A DNA stretch of 64,000 bases from Ornithodoros turicata (lineage: Eukaryota; Arthropoda; Arachnida; Ixodida; Argasidae). The translations under genes were made by a program, and so were the position numbers. Positions within the stretch are counted from its first letter, which is position 1; every line of letters starts with the position of its first letter. A model generated the notes under the pieces. That model saw only the letters and a list, made by a program, of their open reading frames with translations. It was not told where the DNA came from and did no database searches. Shown one piece after another: positions 44,520-55,539 of the stretch. The stretch lies in assembly GCF_037126465.1 (NCBI RefSeq), contig NC_088201.1:129580665-129644664 (forward strand). The letters run 5' to 3'.

Positions 44520-47222
44520 CTGACCGGCGGTGAGTCTGCACAAATTGATACATCACAAGCTAGCACTTTCTCATTCTTCAGACTTAGAAAATTGTCAGAT
44601 AAATTAGCAAGGTACGAATCTCACCTCGATGCCCTAGAAACCTATAAAGAAGGTGAAACTTTCCCCAAAGGCCTTCAAATTCGAGTCACTCCAACATTCC
44701 CCCTTAGCTCTAATGATCACACAACTTGGGAAAACGTACTACGCGAGGCCAGTCTGCGTCTTACCGACATTCTCATTTCACATTGCCGCGGTACTCTAAC
44801 CACACTCTCTGAAGAACTTGAAGCTACTAGTGCTGAAACTCCACTTTCCCACCACCACAAAAAGGAGTTAGATGATTTTGTTCGAAGGAGGCAAACAGAG
44901 CTCGCTGTAACAAAACAGAAGAAGATGGCGCGGGATAATGTCAAAGCGACCCCTAATCCAGAATCGTCTGTCACCTCGGTGACCCCAACATCCATTGGCC
45001 GAAGCGATGGTACATCCTCTGAATCTAACACAAAGAACGTCGTTAACCTATCCTGTGTCAGTCTCACCAATGACGAACTCTCTCTTCTTAGTCGAGGATT
45101 ATCCTTCTGCCCCAATAACGTTCCGTATAACGAATATCAACTGCACCTAGACCTTGATAACTTTGCCCGTCGACTGCGTCTGAAAGAATATTTCCACGAC
45201 AAACCCAGCACAACAAGAAGTCCGTTTGCAGCCCCATCCGATTTCACCCCTGATTCTAACCGCGACAAAGCCTTAGATATGTATGTCAAAGCCGTCCAAA
45301 GGGATGTCGTGCAGGCATATGAAAATACTAGAGGACGAAAAAGGAAGTCAGACCTCAGTAAAGCCGAAGAAAATAGCCTCTCTGAATTAAAACAACGTAA
45401 CGACATTGTCATCAAAAGAGCCGACAAAGGAGGAGCAATAGTAGTTATGGACAAAGAATTTTACCTCACAGAAGGCATTCGACAACTTAGCTGCGAAACA
45501 TTCTACAGAACCATGGATAGCGACCCCACCGTTGATATTCACAGCAAAATTACTAAAACACTAAGGAAACTTAAATCAGAAAAGAAAATTGATGACACCC
45601 TGCTCGAATACCTTTCCCCACGGGACCCCAAACCCGGTAGGTTTTACATGCTTCCAAAAATTCATAAACCCGGAAATCCCGGACGCCCCATAATATCATC
45701 CAATGGCACAGCAACGGAAAAGATTTCCACCTTCGTCGATTTCCTCCTAAAGGATATCCCTCCCAAATTACCATCGTACATCAAGGATACTAACCACTTC
45801 CTTCAAATAATTTCCGATACCAAGGTCCCCGCGGCTTGTCTGTTAGTTACATTGGACGTCACCTCGCTGTACACTAACATTCCACATGATGATGGCACCC
45901 GTGCAGTAATAGACGTTTTTAACAAATTGTCCGATAACCCGCTTCACTCAGCTCTCCTAGAAACTCTGATCTCGCTGATACTTACGTGCAACAATTTTGA
46001 ATTCGACAACAAGCATTATCTCCAAATTAGTGGTACAGCTATGGGAACGAAAATGGCCCCCAACTATGCTAATATGTTCATGGGCTATCTTGAAGAACGC
46101 TTCCTAGAAACATGTTTGCTCAAACCCCTTGTCTACAAACGCTACCTCGATGACGTATTCATGTTGTGGCCCCATTCTGAGGAAAGCCTTTTGTCGTTCA
46201 TAGATAATTTTAATAACGTCCACCCGACTATAAAATTTACCCACACTTATTCTAAAGAAGCCATAAACTTTCTGGACGTTCATGTTAAGATTTGTAACAA
46301 CTCCATAGAAACAAACTTGTACCGTAAACCAACAGACTCCCAGCAGTACCTGTCATTCAACAGTTGTCATCCGCGACATACTAAATTAGCCATCCCTTAC
46401 AGTCAGGCCATACGCTACAGAAGAATATGCTCCCGCGATGACGAACTAGATGCTAACCTTGACAGCCTTGAAGAAACTTTAGTTAATCGACAATTCCCGC
46501 CAGACCTAGTGAAAAATGCACTCAGTAAAGCCCGCCATACGAACCGCACGGATCTCCTGAAAAAATCAAAGCAACCTAAAGATGAAGAATGTGTTAACCT
46601 CACTCTAACCTTTAATGGCAATATCCCTGACCTTAAAAATATCTTACAACGGCACCAGCCCCTTCTATCCCAGTCGGAACGTCTGAAGGAAATATTCCCT
46701 ACACCGCCCCATATAACATATCGTCGTGCGCAGAACATTCAGGATCACTTGGTACACGCTAAGATTAACAAACCGGAACATACAGCAAAAGGCTGCCACC
46801 CTTGCATGGGACGTAGATGTCAAATTTGTAACCTGATGCAGACCGCGGATACAGTTCACAGTACAAATTGTAATTTCCATATAAAGATAAGTGGCGACCA
46901 CGACTGCAACTCCTCTAACGTCGTATATTTATTACAGTGCAATTTTTGTAATGCACAGTACATTGGCCAAACTACAACAAGTTTCAGAATTCGATTCAAC
47001 AATCATAAATCAGATGTGACAAAGAAACCAAATCTCCCGGTCTCCCGCCACTTTCGCGAACCCGGCCATTCCTTCAGTGACATAACTGTATTCATTTTAC
47101 AGTCAAGTTTCACATCCAACCGTAGCAGACAACAACGTGAGTCTTATTTAATCCATAAATTCCAATGCACAATAAACGAAGACCCGGGCATATTGTCCAC
47201 AGTCCGCAGCCTCAGCTCATGA
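44520..47222 (+). CDS. PLE-B ORF2, second copy: reverse transcriptase with GIY-YIG endonuclease
   Basis: 900 codons, intact. It differs from copy 1 at a few residues (TPPHITY instead of TPPYITY, RQQRES instead of RQQHES). The catalytic pair YLDD, motif A Asp, Tyr/Tyr of GIY-YIG and the terminal Glu are all present. As in copy 1, the frame has no AUG until 44925 (the KKMARDN segment) although the upstream codons are conserved. Confidence 0.95.
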   Translation: MTGGESAQIDTSQASTFSFFRLRKLSDKLARYESHLDALETYKEGETFPKGLQIRVTPTFPLSSNDHTTWENVLREASLRLTDILISHCRGTLTTLSEELEATSAETPLSHHHKKELDDFVRRRQTELAVTKQKKMARDNVKATPNPESSVTSVTPTSIGRSDGTSSESNTKNVVNLSCVSLTNDELSLLSRGLSFCPNNVPYNEYQLHLDLDNFARRLRLKEYFHDKPSTTRSPFAAPSDFTPDSNRDKALDMYVKAVQRDVVQAYENTRGRKRKSDLSKAEENSLSELKQRNDIVIKRADKGGAIVVMDKEFYLTEGIRQLSCETFYRTMDSDPTVDIHSKITKTLRKLKSEKKIDDTLLEYLSPRDPKPGRFYMLPKIHKPGNPGRPIISSNGTATEKISTFVDFLLKDIPPKLPSYIKDTNHFLQIISDTKVPAACLLVTLDVTSLYTNIPHDDGTRAVIDVFNKLSDNPLHSALLETLISLILTCNNFEFDNKHYLQISGTAMGTKMAPNYANMFMGYLEERFLETCLLKPLVYKRYLDDVFMLWPHSEESLLSFIDNFNNVHPTIKFTHTYSKEAINFLDVHVKICNNSIETNLYRKPTDSQQYLSFNSCHPRHTKLAIPYSQAIRYRRICSRDDELDANLDSLEETLVNRQFPPDLVKNALSKARHTNRTDLLKKSKQPKDEECVNLTLTFNGNIPDLKNILQRHQPLLSQSERLKEIFPTPPHITYRRAQNIQDHLVHAKINKPEHTAKGCHPCMGRRCQICNLMQTADTVHSTNCNFHIKISGDHDCNSSNVVYLLQCNFCNAQYIGQTTTSFRIRFNNHKSDVTKKPNLPVSRHFREPGHSFSDITVFILQSSFTSNRSRQQRESYLIHKFQCTINEDPGILSTVRSLSS

Positions 47223-47577
47223 TCAGGTTTGAGCACATCGACCCACTTCCGTTCTTTCTGCCGCCTCTTCCTTTTATCTTTACAGATCCCCACTCCCCAG
47301 TGACGACCAAGGACAAAGCTCCTGGAAAAACCCCCCCAAGACCAGCACCCGTTCCACGTGCGGATTCCTCCTCTCTCGTAACTCTTCCCGCCCTTCTATA
47401 AGCGATGACCCACTACAATCCACTTTAGTCCTGTGGAAGGCGACGCTGTCGCCGAAACGTCGACCCCTGTAACATGTAAATAAACCTTAGTTCTCTCCCG
47501 TAATTAGTTGTAATAAATTTTTTAAACTCTCCCTCAAGGCTTCTGAATCCCTTCTTTACCTTTTCTGTACTTATATA

Positions 47578-47636
47578 CTTACGTGTCCATCCGTACCCCC
47601 TGAATCATCAGCATATATATATATATATATATATAT
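47578..47636. repeat. PLE-B 5' stub and (AT)n junction tract 3
   Basis: A 38-base start of a further PLE-B unit followed by about 12 AT dinucleotides (47613-47636) that join the cluster to the second satellite. Confidence 0.85.
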
Positions 47637-48105
47637 AAAATAAAAAAATAGCCGGAGCTCTTTGGCTACACGTATAGCATATGTTTGTAACTCAAACGTC
47701 GCCATGCCAGTACTGGACAGCTGTTTCGGCCTTGTTGGGCCTCATCAACAGTACGCAGGCAGGCAACGTTTGAGTGGATGGCGTCAGAAGGTCACGTAAC
47801 ACGTGATTCCTCCCGTCAGGGTGAGATAACTCACTCACTGAAAGCCCAGTGCAAAGCCAGTGAAGTATAAAATAAAAAAATAGCCGGAGCTCTTTGGCTA
47901 CACGTATAGCATATGTTTGTAACTCAAACGTCGCCATGCCAGTACTGGACAGCTGTTTCGGCCTTGTTGGGCCTCATCAACAGTACGAAGGCAGGCAACG
48001 TTTGAGTGGATGGCGTCAGAAGGTCACGTAACACGTGATTCCTCCCGTCAGGGTGAGATAACGCACTCACTGAAAGCCCAGTGCAAAGCCAGTGAAGTAT
48101 AAAAT
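47637..48105 (-). repeat. 232-bp satellite, two units in the same sense as the 236-bp array
   Basis: Two units with hammerhead motifs on the minus strand (47691-47774 and 47923-48006). The repeat is clearly related to the 236-bp family: shared AACGTCGCC..CCAG, GGACAGCTGTTTCGGCCTT, CCTCCCGTCAGGGTGAG and CTCTTTGGCT.CACGT words, but diverged throughout and 4 bp shorter. Confidence 0.88.
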
Positions 48106-48138
48106 GCGTATAAAATATATAAAATGCGTAAGTATAAA
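48106..48138. other. inversion junction of the 232-bp satellite
   Basis: A scrambled AT-rich stretch with short repeats (GCGTATAAAATATATAAAATGCGTAAGTATAAAATG) where the satellite switches strand. Confidence 0.7.
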
Positions 48139-51100
48139 ATGCCTGCCTGCGTACTGTTGATGAGGCCCAACAAGGCCGAAACAGCTGTCCAGTACTGGCA
48201 TGGCGACGTTTGAGTTACAAACATATGCTATAGGTGTAGCCAAAGAGCTCCGGCTATTTTTTTATTTTATACTTCACTGGCTTTGCACTGGGCTTTCAGT
48301 GAGTGAGTTATCTCACCCTGACGGGAGGAATCACGTGTTACGTGACATTCTGACGCCATCCACTCAAACGTTGCTACCCTGCGTACTGTTGATGAGGCCC
48401 AACAAGGCCGAAACAGCTGTCCAGTACTGGCATGGCGACGTTTGAGTTACAAACATATGCTATACGTGTAGCCAAAGAGCTCCGGCTATTTTTTTATTTT
48501 ATACTTCACTGGCTTTGCACTGGGCTTTCAGTGAGTGAGTTATCTCACCCTGACGGGAGGAATCACGTGTTACGTGACCTTCTGACGCCATCCACTCAAA
48601 CGTTGCCTGCCTGCGTACTGTTGATGAGGCCCAACAAGGCCGAAACAGCTGTCCAGTTCTGGCATGGCGACGTTTGAGTTACAAACATATGCTATACGTG
48701 TGGCCAAAGAGCTCCAGCTATTTTTTTTATTTTATACTTCACTGGCTTTGCACTGGGCTTTCAGTGAGTGAGTTATCTCACCCTGACGGGAGGAATCACG
48801 TGTTACGTGACCTTCTGACGCCATCCACTCAAACGTTGCCTGCCTGCGTACTGTTGATGAGGCCCAACAAGGCCGAAACAGCTGTCCAGTACTGGCATGG
48901 CGACGTTTGAGTTACAAACATATGCTATACGTGTAGCCAAAGAGCTCCGGCTATTTTTTTATTTTATACTTCACTGGCTTTGCACTGGGCTTTCAGTGAG
49001 TGAGTTATCTCACCCTGACGGGAGGAATCACGTGTTACGTGACCTTCTGACGCCATCCACTCAAACGTTGCCTGCCTGCGTACTGTTGATGAGGCCCAAC
49101 AAGGCCGAAACAGCTGTCCAGTACTGGCACGGCGACGTTTGAGTTACCAACATATGCTATACGTGTAGCCAAAGAGCTCCGGCTATTTTTTTATTTTATA
49201 CTTCACTGGCTTTGCACTGGGCTTTCAGTGAGTGAGTTATCTCACCCTGACGGGAGGAATCACGTGTTACGTGACCTTCTGACGCCATCCACTCAAACGT
49301 TGCCTGCCTGCGCACCGTTGATGAGGCCCAACAAGGCCGAAACAGCTGTCCAGTACTGGCATGGCGACGTTTGAGTTACAAACATATGCTATACGTGTAG
49401 CCAAAGAGCTCCGGCTATTTTTTTATTTTATACTTCACTGGCTTTGCACTGGGCTTTCAGTGAGTGAGTTATCTCACCCTGACGGGAGGAATCACGTGTT
49501 ACGTGACCTTCTGACGCCATCCACTCAAACGTTGCCTGCCTGCGCACCGTTGATGAGGCCCATCAAGGCCGAAACAGCTGTCCAGTACTGGCATGGCGAC
49601 GTTTGAGTTACAAACATATGCTATACGTGTAGCCAAAGAGCTCCGGCTATTTTTTTATTTTATACTTCACTGGCTTTGCACTGGGCTTTCAGTGAGTGAG
49701 TTATCTCACCCTGACGGGAGGAATCACGTGTTACGTGACCTTCTGACGCCATCCACTCAAACGTTGCCTGCCTGCGTACTGTTGATGAGGCCCAACAAGG
49801 CCGAAACAGCTGTCCAGTACTGGCATGGCGACGTTTGAGTTACAAACATATGCTATACGTGTAGCCAAAGAGCTCCGGCTATTTTTTTATTTTATACTTC
49901 ACTGGCTTTGCACTGGGCTTTCAGTGAGTGAGTTATCTCACCCTGACGGGAGGAATCACGTGTTACGTGACCTTCTGTCGCCATCCACTCAAACGTTGCC
50001 TGCCTGCGCACCGTTGATGAGGCCCAACAAGGCCGAAACAGCTGTCCAGTACTGGCATGGCGACGTTTGAGTTACAAACATATGCTATACGTGTAGCCAA
50101 AGAGCTCCGGCTATTTTTTTATTTTATACTTCACTGGCTTTGCACTGGGCTTTCAGTGAGTGAGTTATCTCACCCTGACGGGAGGAATCACGTGTTACGT
50201 GACCTTCTGACGCCATCCACTCAAACGTTGCCTGCCTGCGTACTGTTGATGAGGCCCAACAAGGCCGAAACAGCTGTCCAGTACTGGCATGGCGACGTTT
50301 GAGTTACAAACATGTGCTATACGTGTAGCCAAAGAGCTCCGGCTATTTTTTTTTATTTTATACTTCACTGGCTTTGCACTGGGCTTTCAGTGAGTGAGTT
50401 ATCTCACCCTGACGGGAGGAATCACGTGTTACGTGAACTTCTGACGCCATCCACTCAAACGTTGCCTGCCTGCGTACTGTTGATGAGGCCCAACAAGGCC
50501 GAAACAGCTGTCCAGTACTGGCATGGCGACGTTTGAGTTACAAACATATGCTATACGTGTAGCCAAAGAGCTCCGGCTATTTTTTTATTTTATACTTCAC
50601 TGGCTTTGCACTGGGCTTTCAGTGAGTGAGTTATCTCACCCTGACGGGAGGAATCACGTGTTACGTGACCTTCTGACGCCATCCACTCAAACGTTGCCTG
50701 CCTGCGTACTGTTGATGAGGCCCAACAAGGCCGAAACAGCTGTCCAGTACTGGCATGGCGACGTTTGAGTTACAAACATATGCTATACGTGTAGCCAAAG
50801 AGCTCCGGCTATTTTTTTATTTTATACTTCACTGGCTTTGCACTGGGCTTTCAGTGAGTGAGTTATCTCACCCTGACGGGAGGAATCACGTGTTACGTGA
50901 CCTTCTGTCGCCATCCACTCAAACGTTGCCTGCCTGCGCACCGTTGATGAGGCCCAACAAGGCCGAAACAGCTGTCCAGTACTGGCATGGCGACGTTTGA
51001 GTTACAAACATATGCTATACGTGTAGCCAAAGAGCTCCGGCTATTTTTTTATTTTATACTTCACTGGCTTTGCACTGGGCTTTCAGTGAGTGAGTTATCT

Positions 51101-53099
51101 CACCCTGACGGGAGGAATCACGTGTTACGTGACCTTCTGACGCCATCCACTCAAACGTTGCCTGCCTGCGTACTGTTGATGAGGCCCAACAAGGCCGAAA
51201 CAGCTGTCCAGTACTGGCATGGCGACGTTTGAGTTACAAACATGTGCTATACGTGTAGCCAAAGAGCTCCGGCTATTTTTTTTTATTTTATACTTCACTG
51301 GCTTTGCACTGGGCTTTCAGTGAGTGAGTTATCTCACCCTGACGGGAGGAATCACGTGTTACGTGAACTTCTGACGCCATCCACTCAAACGTTGCCTGCC
51401 TGCGTACTGTTGATGAGGCCCAACAAGGCCGAAACAGCTGTCCAGTACTGGCATGGTGACGTTTGAGTTACAAACATATGCTATACGTGTAGCCAAAGAG
51501 CTCCGGCTATTTTTTTATTTTATACTTCACTGGCTTTGCACTGGGCTTTCAGTGAGTGAGTTATCTCACCCTGACGGGAGGAATCACGTATTACGTGACC
51601 TTCTGACGCCATCCACTCAAACGTTGCCTGCCTGCGTACTGTTGATGAGGCCCAACAAGGCCGAAACAGCTGTCCAGTACTGGCATGGCGACGTTTGAGT
51701 TACAAACATATGCTATACGTGTAGCCAAAGAGCTCCGGCTATTTTTTTATTTTATACTTCACTGGCTTTGCACTGGGCTTTCAGTGAGTGAGTTATCTCA
51801 CCCTGACGGGAGGAATCACGTGTTACGTGCCCTTCTGACGCCATCCACTCAAACGTTGCCTGCCTGCGTACTGTTGATGAGGCCCAACAAGGCCGAAACA
51901 GCTGTCCAGTACTGGCATAGCGACGTTTGAGTTACAAACATATGCTATACGTGTAGCCAAAGAGCTCCGGCTATTTTTTTATTTTATACTTCACTGGCTT
52001 TGCACTGGGCTTTCAGTGAGTGAGTTATCTCACCCTGACGGGAGGAATCACGTGTTACGTGACCTTCTGACGCCATCCACTCAAACGTTGCCTGCCTGCG
52101 TACTGTTGATGAGGCCCAACAAGGCCGAAACAGCTGTCCAGTACTGGCATGGCGACGTTTGAGTTACAAACATATGCTATACGTGTAGCCAAAGAGCTCC
52201 GGCTATTTTTTTTATTTTATACTTCACTGACTTTGCACTGGGCTTTCAGTGAGTGAATTATCTCACCCTGACGGGAGGAATCACGTGTTACGTGACCTTC
52301 TGACGCCATGCACTCAAACGTTGCCTGCCTGCGTACTGTTGATGAGGCCCAACAAGGCCGAAACAGCTGTCCAGTACTGGCATGGCGACGTTTGAGTTAC
52401 AAGCATATGCTATACGTGTAGCCAAAGAGCTCCGGCTATTTTTTTATTTTATACTTCACTGGCTTTGCACTGGGCTTTCAGTGAGTGAGTTATCTCACCC
52501 TGACGGGAGGAATCACGTGTTACGTGACCTTCTGACGCCATCCACTCAAACGTTGCCTGCCTGCGTACTGTTGATGAGGCCCAACAAGGCCGAAACAGCT
52601 GTCCAGTACTGGCATGGCGACGTTTGAGTTACAAACATATGCTATACGTGTAGCCAAAGAGCTCCGGCTATTTTTTTTATTTTATACTTCACTGGCTTTG
52701 CACTGGGCTTTCAGTGAGTGAGTTATCTCACCCTGACGGGAGGAATCACGTGTTACGTGAACTTCTGACGCCATCCACTCAAACGTTGCCTGCCTGCGTA
52801 CTGTTGATGAGGCCCAACAAGGCCGAAACAGCTGTCCAGTACTGGCATGGCGACGTTTGAGTTACAAACATATGCTATACGTGTAGCCAAAGAGCTCCGG
52901 CTATTTTTTTATTTTATACTTCACTGGCTTTGCACTGGGCTTTCAGTGAGTGAGTTATCTCACCCTGACGGGAGGAATCACGTGTTACGTGACCTTCTGA
53001 CGCCATCCACTCAAACGTTGCCTGCCTGCGTACTGTTGATGAGACCCAACAAGGCCGAAACAGCTGTCCAGTACTGGCATGGCGACGTTTGAGTTACAA
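48139..53099 (+). repeat. 232-bp satellite array, about 21 units, hammerhead on the plus strand
   Basis: Head-to-tail units of 231-235 bp, with length differences mainly in a T-tract. Ribozyme cores (TTGATGAGGCCC) recur 22 times from 48157 to 53037, the last with GAGACCC. Variants show higher-order structure: units from 49825 and from 50755 repeat the same series of differences (GTCGCCATCC, CATGTGCTATACG, GTGAACTTC), so a 930-bp four-unit block was duplicated as a whole. The recurring 81-codon frame is a by-product of the repeat. Confidence 0.92.
48363..48446 (+). ncRNA. type I hammerhead-like ribozyme of the 232-bp family
   Basis: Stem I 5' side CTCAAACGTTGC..GTACTG, box TTGATGA, stem II GGCC-CAACAA-GGCC, GAAA, mini stem III, GUC cleavage triplet, stem I 3' side CAGTAC..GGCGACGTTTGAG. 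In most units the outer stem I pairs over 13 bp with one G-U, and the inner over 6 bp. Unlike the 236-bp family, the first core base C3 is U in all units, which would replace the C3-G8 pair by a wobble. Cleavage may be slow or lost. Later copies repeat with the satellite period. Confidence 0.7.
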
Positions 53100-53101
53100 A
53101 C

Positions 53102-53127
53102 ATATATATATATATATATATATATAT
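53102..53127. repeat. (TA)n junction tract 4
   Basis: About 13 TA dinucleotides ending the 232-bp array inside a unit (..GAGTTACAAACATATATA). Confidence 0.9.
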
Positions 53128-53222
53128 CCAAAGCTATTTTAACTTTTCCATCATTTACCTGTGTAAACACCCGACGGACTGTGTGGTTGATTACTGTACT
53201 TGGCAATCCCGGTTCTTCTAAT

Positions 53223-54111
53223 CTGCCACCCTGTTGAAAAAACTCATAAAGCCATCTCTATGAGCAATCACATGAGCTTCTATGACCATGTATGAGTTAT
53301 ATGAGCACTCGCATACAGCATATGACCTATATGAGCATTCTCATACAACTTATGAGCCGTATGAGCATTCTCATACAGCATATCCATGCGCGTGAATGCA
53401 CTAAACCGTCTGAGCAGACGTGCTAGATCCGTTATTAAGCTAAAATGACAACACGTGATTACAAAATACCGGTTTATTCAGGTACTAGTAGCGGTTCAGG
53501 TACTAGTGCGACGTAGGGCCTGAAAAGCTTGCCAAATGTTTTTTTGGTGAACTTTTCCCGTACAGGCACCGTTGATGTCGATGGTTTAGCTTCGTCATGT
53601 TTGACGAAGGTATCTGACGAAAAAGAAAGAAGAATATTAGAACTGTGCTTCTGCATATGGAAGTATTCCTGTTCCCACAACTTATACATCCGTATCGGTT
53701 GATGCTAGAATGGACATGTTGTACTTATAAGTGCAACGTAATGCTTTGAAAGTTTGATCCATTCGTTGGAATGAGAAACAAGCCCAAAACATGTCCATTC
53801 TAGCATCAACCGATACGGATGTATAAGTTGTGGGAACAGGAATACATCCATATGCCCAGAAGCACAGTTCAAATTTTCTTCTTTCTTTTTCAACAGGTAC
53901 CTTCGTCAAACATGATGAAGCTAAACCGTAGATCTACGTGTAAAGAAATGAACAATGTGAGAAATACAATGAACCATATGAGAAAAGCAATGAACAGTAC
54001 GAGCAACGCTATGGGCAGTATGATCAACGTTATGGGCAGTACGAGCAATATTATGAGCCGCACGGCGAGGCCAACGACGCAGATGTGCGCTATAAGCAAT
54101 ATGAGAAAAGC
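53223..54111. repeat. unrecognised repeat X, copy 1 (TATGAG-rich), interrupted by a LINE
   Basis: Starts near CACCCTGTTGAAAAAACTCAT and is dense in TATGAG/CTCATA words (53255-53390). It then shares CCGTCTGAGCA.ACGTGC and ATGACAACACGTGATTACAA with copy 2 at 59811-60395. Inside lies a hairpin with about 140-bp arms (53583-53725 and 53790-53930). A heptad-repeat frame follows and is cut by the LINE at 54111; it continues at 59004. I do not recognise the family. Confidence 0.6.
53944..54111 (+). pseudogene. Tyr/Glu/Gln heptad-repeat frame, 5' part, split by LINE
   Basis: Reads NEQCEKYNEPYEKSNEQ then YEQRYGQ-type heptads and PHGEANDA, ending YKQYEKS at the LINE insertion. The 7-residue period with Tyr at one position and Glu/Gln/Arg elsewhere suggests a long charged helix or coiled coil. 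The minus-strand frame at 60678-60860 has the same order (heptads, then HGKANDA), so the protein sequence was once under selection. A stop just upstream (53941-53943) means any start lies in another exon or was lost. Confidence 0.5.
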
Positions 54112-54181
54112 CTTTTGAAAGGAGCAATCTAACGTTTCACGGGCCTCCCGCCGTAATCTGGACGGGAGGTCCGACGTCTGT

Positions 54182-55539
54182 ATGACACTTCATACAGGTC
54201 AACAGGTCCCCGTCAGCCCTGCCAGACGACAACGGGAGGAGAGCCCTTCCTCTGGTGATGCCGACAATCCACAGGCCGTGAATGTTCCCGATTACACCAT
54301 GGGCACTTCGGTACCGGTAGCTCCTCAGCAGGCAGATGAGATGAACGATGGCAACCTTGCCACTTCTCTTCATGACCCGTTCACCACTATCACCTACAGG
54401 AAGAACCGAGCCGTCGGTATTCCCATACTATTTCGACCAGCAACAAGTGACTACTCCTTCTGGAAGGTCAACCCCAATGTAGTCGTCCGCGAAATACACC
54501 TACTAGACCAACAACAGGTTATACACCACCGTTTCCGCCGTCATGGATCTCTCTTCGTCTCCGTCCAGTCTGAAGCGGCCGCACGCAATGTTTTGTCAGC
54601 TCCGTGTTTAGCTGGAATCCCTGTACCTCAATCGTACGCCAGAAAGATGGGCAAGATTTATGCGGTACCTACGCAATACTCAATGACGATCTCGTTCACT
54701 ACCTGAAAGACGCAGGGGTTATATCGGCCAGGCGACAAGTTCGGCACTCTATGGCAGAAGATGGCGGAGATGTGTTCACCCCGTTCCCCAGCGTCGTCCT
54801 AACTTTTCAACCTACAGCCCCTCTTCCACACCGAATTGCCCTCGGGTTTCAGAACTTCATCGTTCAAGGATACATAGAAGGCCCCATGCAGTGCTATAAC
54901 TGTCAACGCTTTGGCCATCTTGCTCGAAATTGCAGAGGTGCTACTAGGTGTGGCGTATGCGCTGGGCCTCACTTCCGATCTGACTGCAACAATAAGAGAG
55001 AGCCAAATCGTGCAAACTGTAAATCCGGCCGTCCTGCATCCTTCTCTTTATGTCCCGTGAAGACCGCCACCACAAAAAGACATCAAGACCGGATATTACG
55101 CCTTCCTTCTGAGGCTCACACGGGCGGCAATGCCACCGTCACGCCTTGTACGGATGACCACGACTTTCCTACACTCCCACCCCAGTATTCACAAGGCGCA
55201 CGGAGGTTGCAGAACGCCACCGCGACGAAACCCCTCAGCACCAGCCACCCGACACATCCGGGTCCCTCAAGGCAGATTACACGCACTTGCGCCGTTGTAA
55301 CAGACCCAGCAGTCATGAGACGACACTTAACACCACCAACCACCGAAGCTGTCCCATCTCTGACACTCTTCTCTGCTGTACTCACGGCAGTCAAGGCAAT
55401 TGTCTCTGCCTTTCCTGGTGCGTCGCAACTGCCCCAGGTTCAAGCGCTTTTGGCATTGGAGGCATTATCGTTCTCTCCGCATGATGGAACTGTACAGAAA
55501 GGCCATCGCGATGCAGTGGAATCCTCGCAGCCTACGTAA
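54182..55539 (+). pseudogene. LINE ORF1 (gag-like, CCHC zinc knuckles), one frameshift
   Basis: The N-terminal part (54182 to about 54690) is a low-complexity head followed by an RNA-binding-like region. After a frame change near 54660-54700 it continues HYLKDAGVISARRQ.. with CYNCQRFGHLARNC (about 54890-54935) and CGVCAGPHFRSDC (about 54952-54990), the knuckle series seen in I/Jockey-type ORF1 proteins that package element RNA. The tail is Pro/Thr/Ala-rich. It overlaps the beginning of ORF2 at about 55500-55539. Only one shift is visible, so decay is moderate. Confidence 0.85.

Larger units (their letters stand above)
43752..47577 (+). mobile_element. Penelope-like element family B, full-length tandem copy 2
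   Basis: Second complete 3826-bp unit, differing from the first by a handful of bases. After its 3' end it carries only the first 38 or so bases of a further unit (47578-47615, CTTACGTG..ATCATCAGCATAT) before a (TA)n tract. Confidence 0.95.

Noticed and set aside
47692..53092. About twenty 74-81 residue frames (MATFELQTYAIRV..)
   Set aside because: Same reason: an open frame that happens to fit a 232-bp tandem unit. Frame breaks from T-tract length changes are tolerated.
31437..53099. Regularly spaced repeats considered as a CRISPR array
   Set aside because: Units are 232-236 bp and identical throughout, with no unique spacers and no cas genes, in a eukaryotic context.
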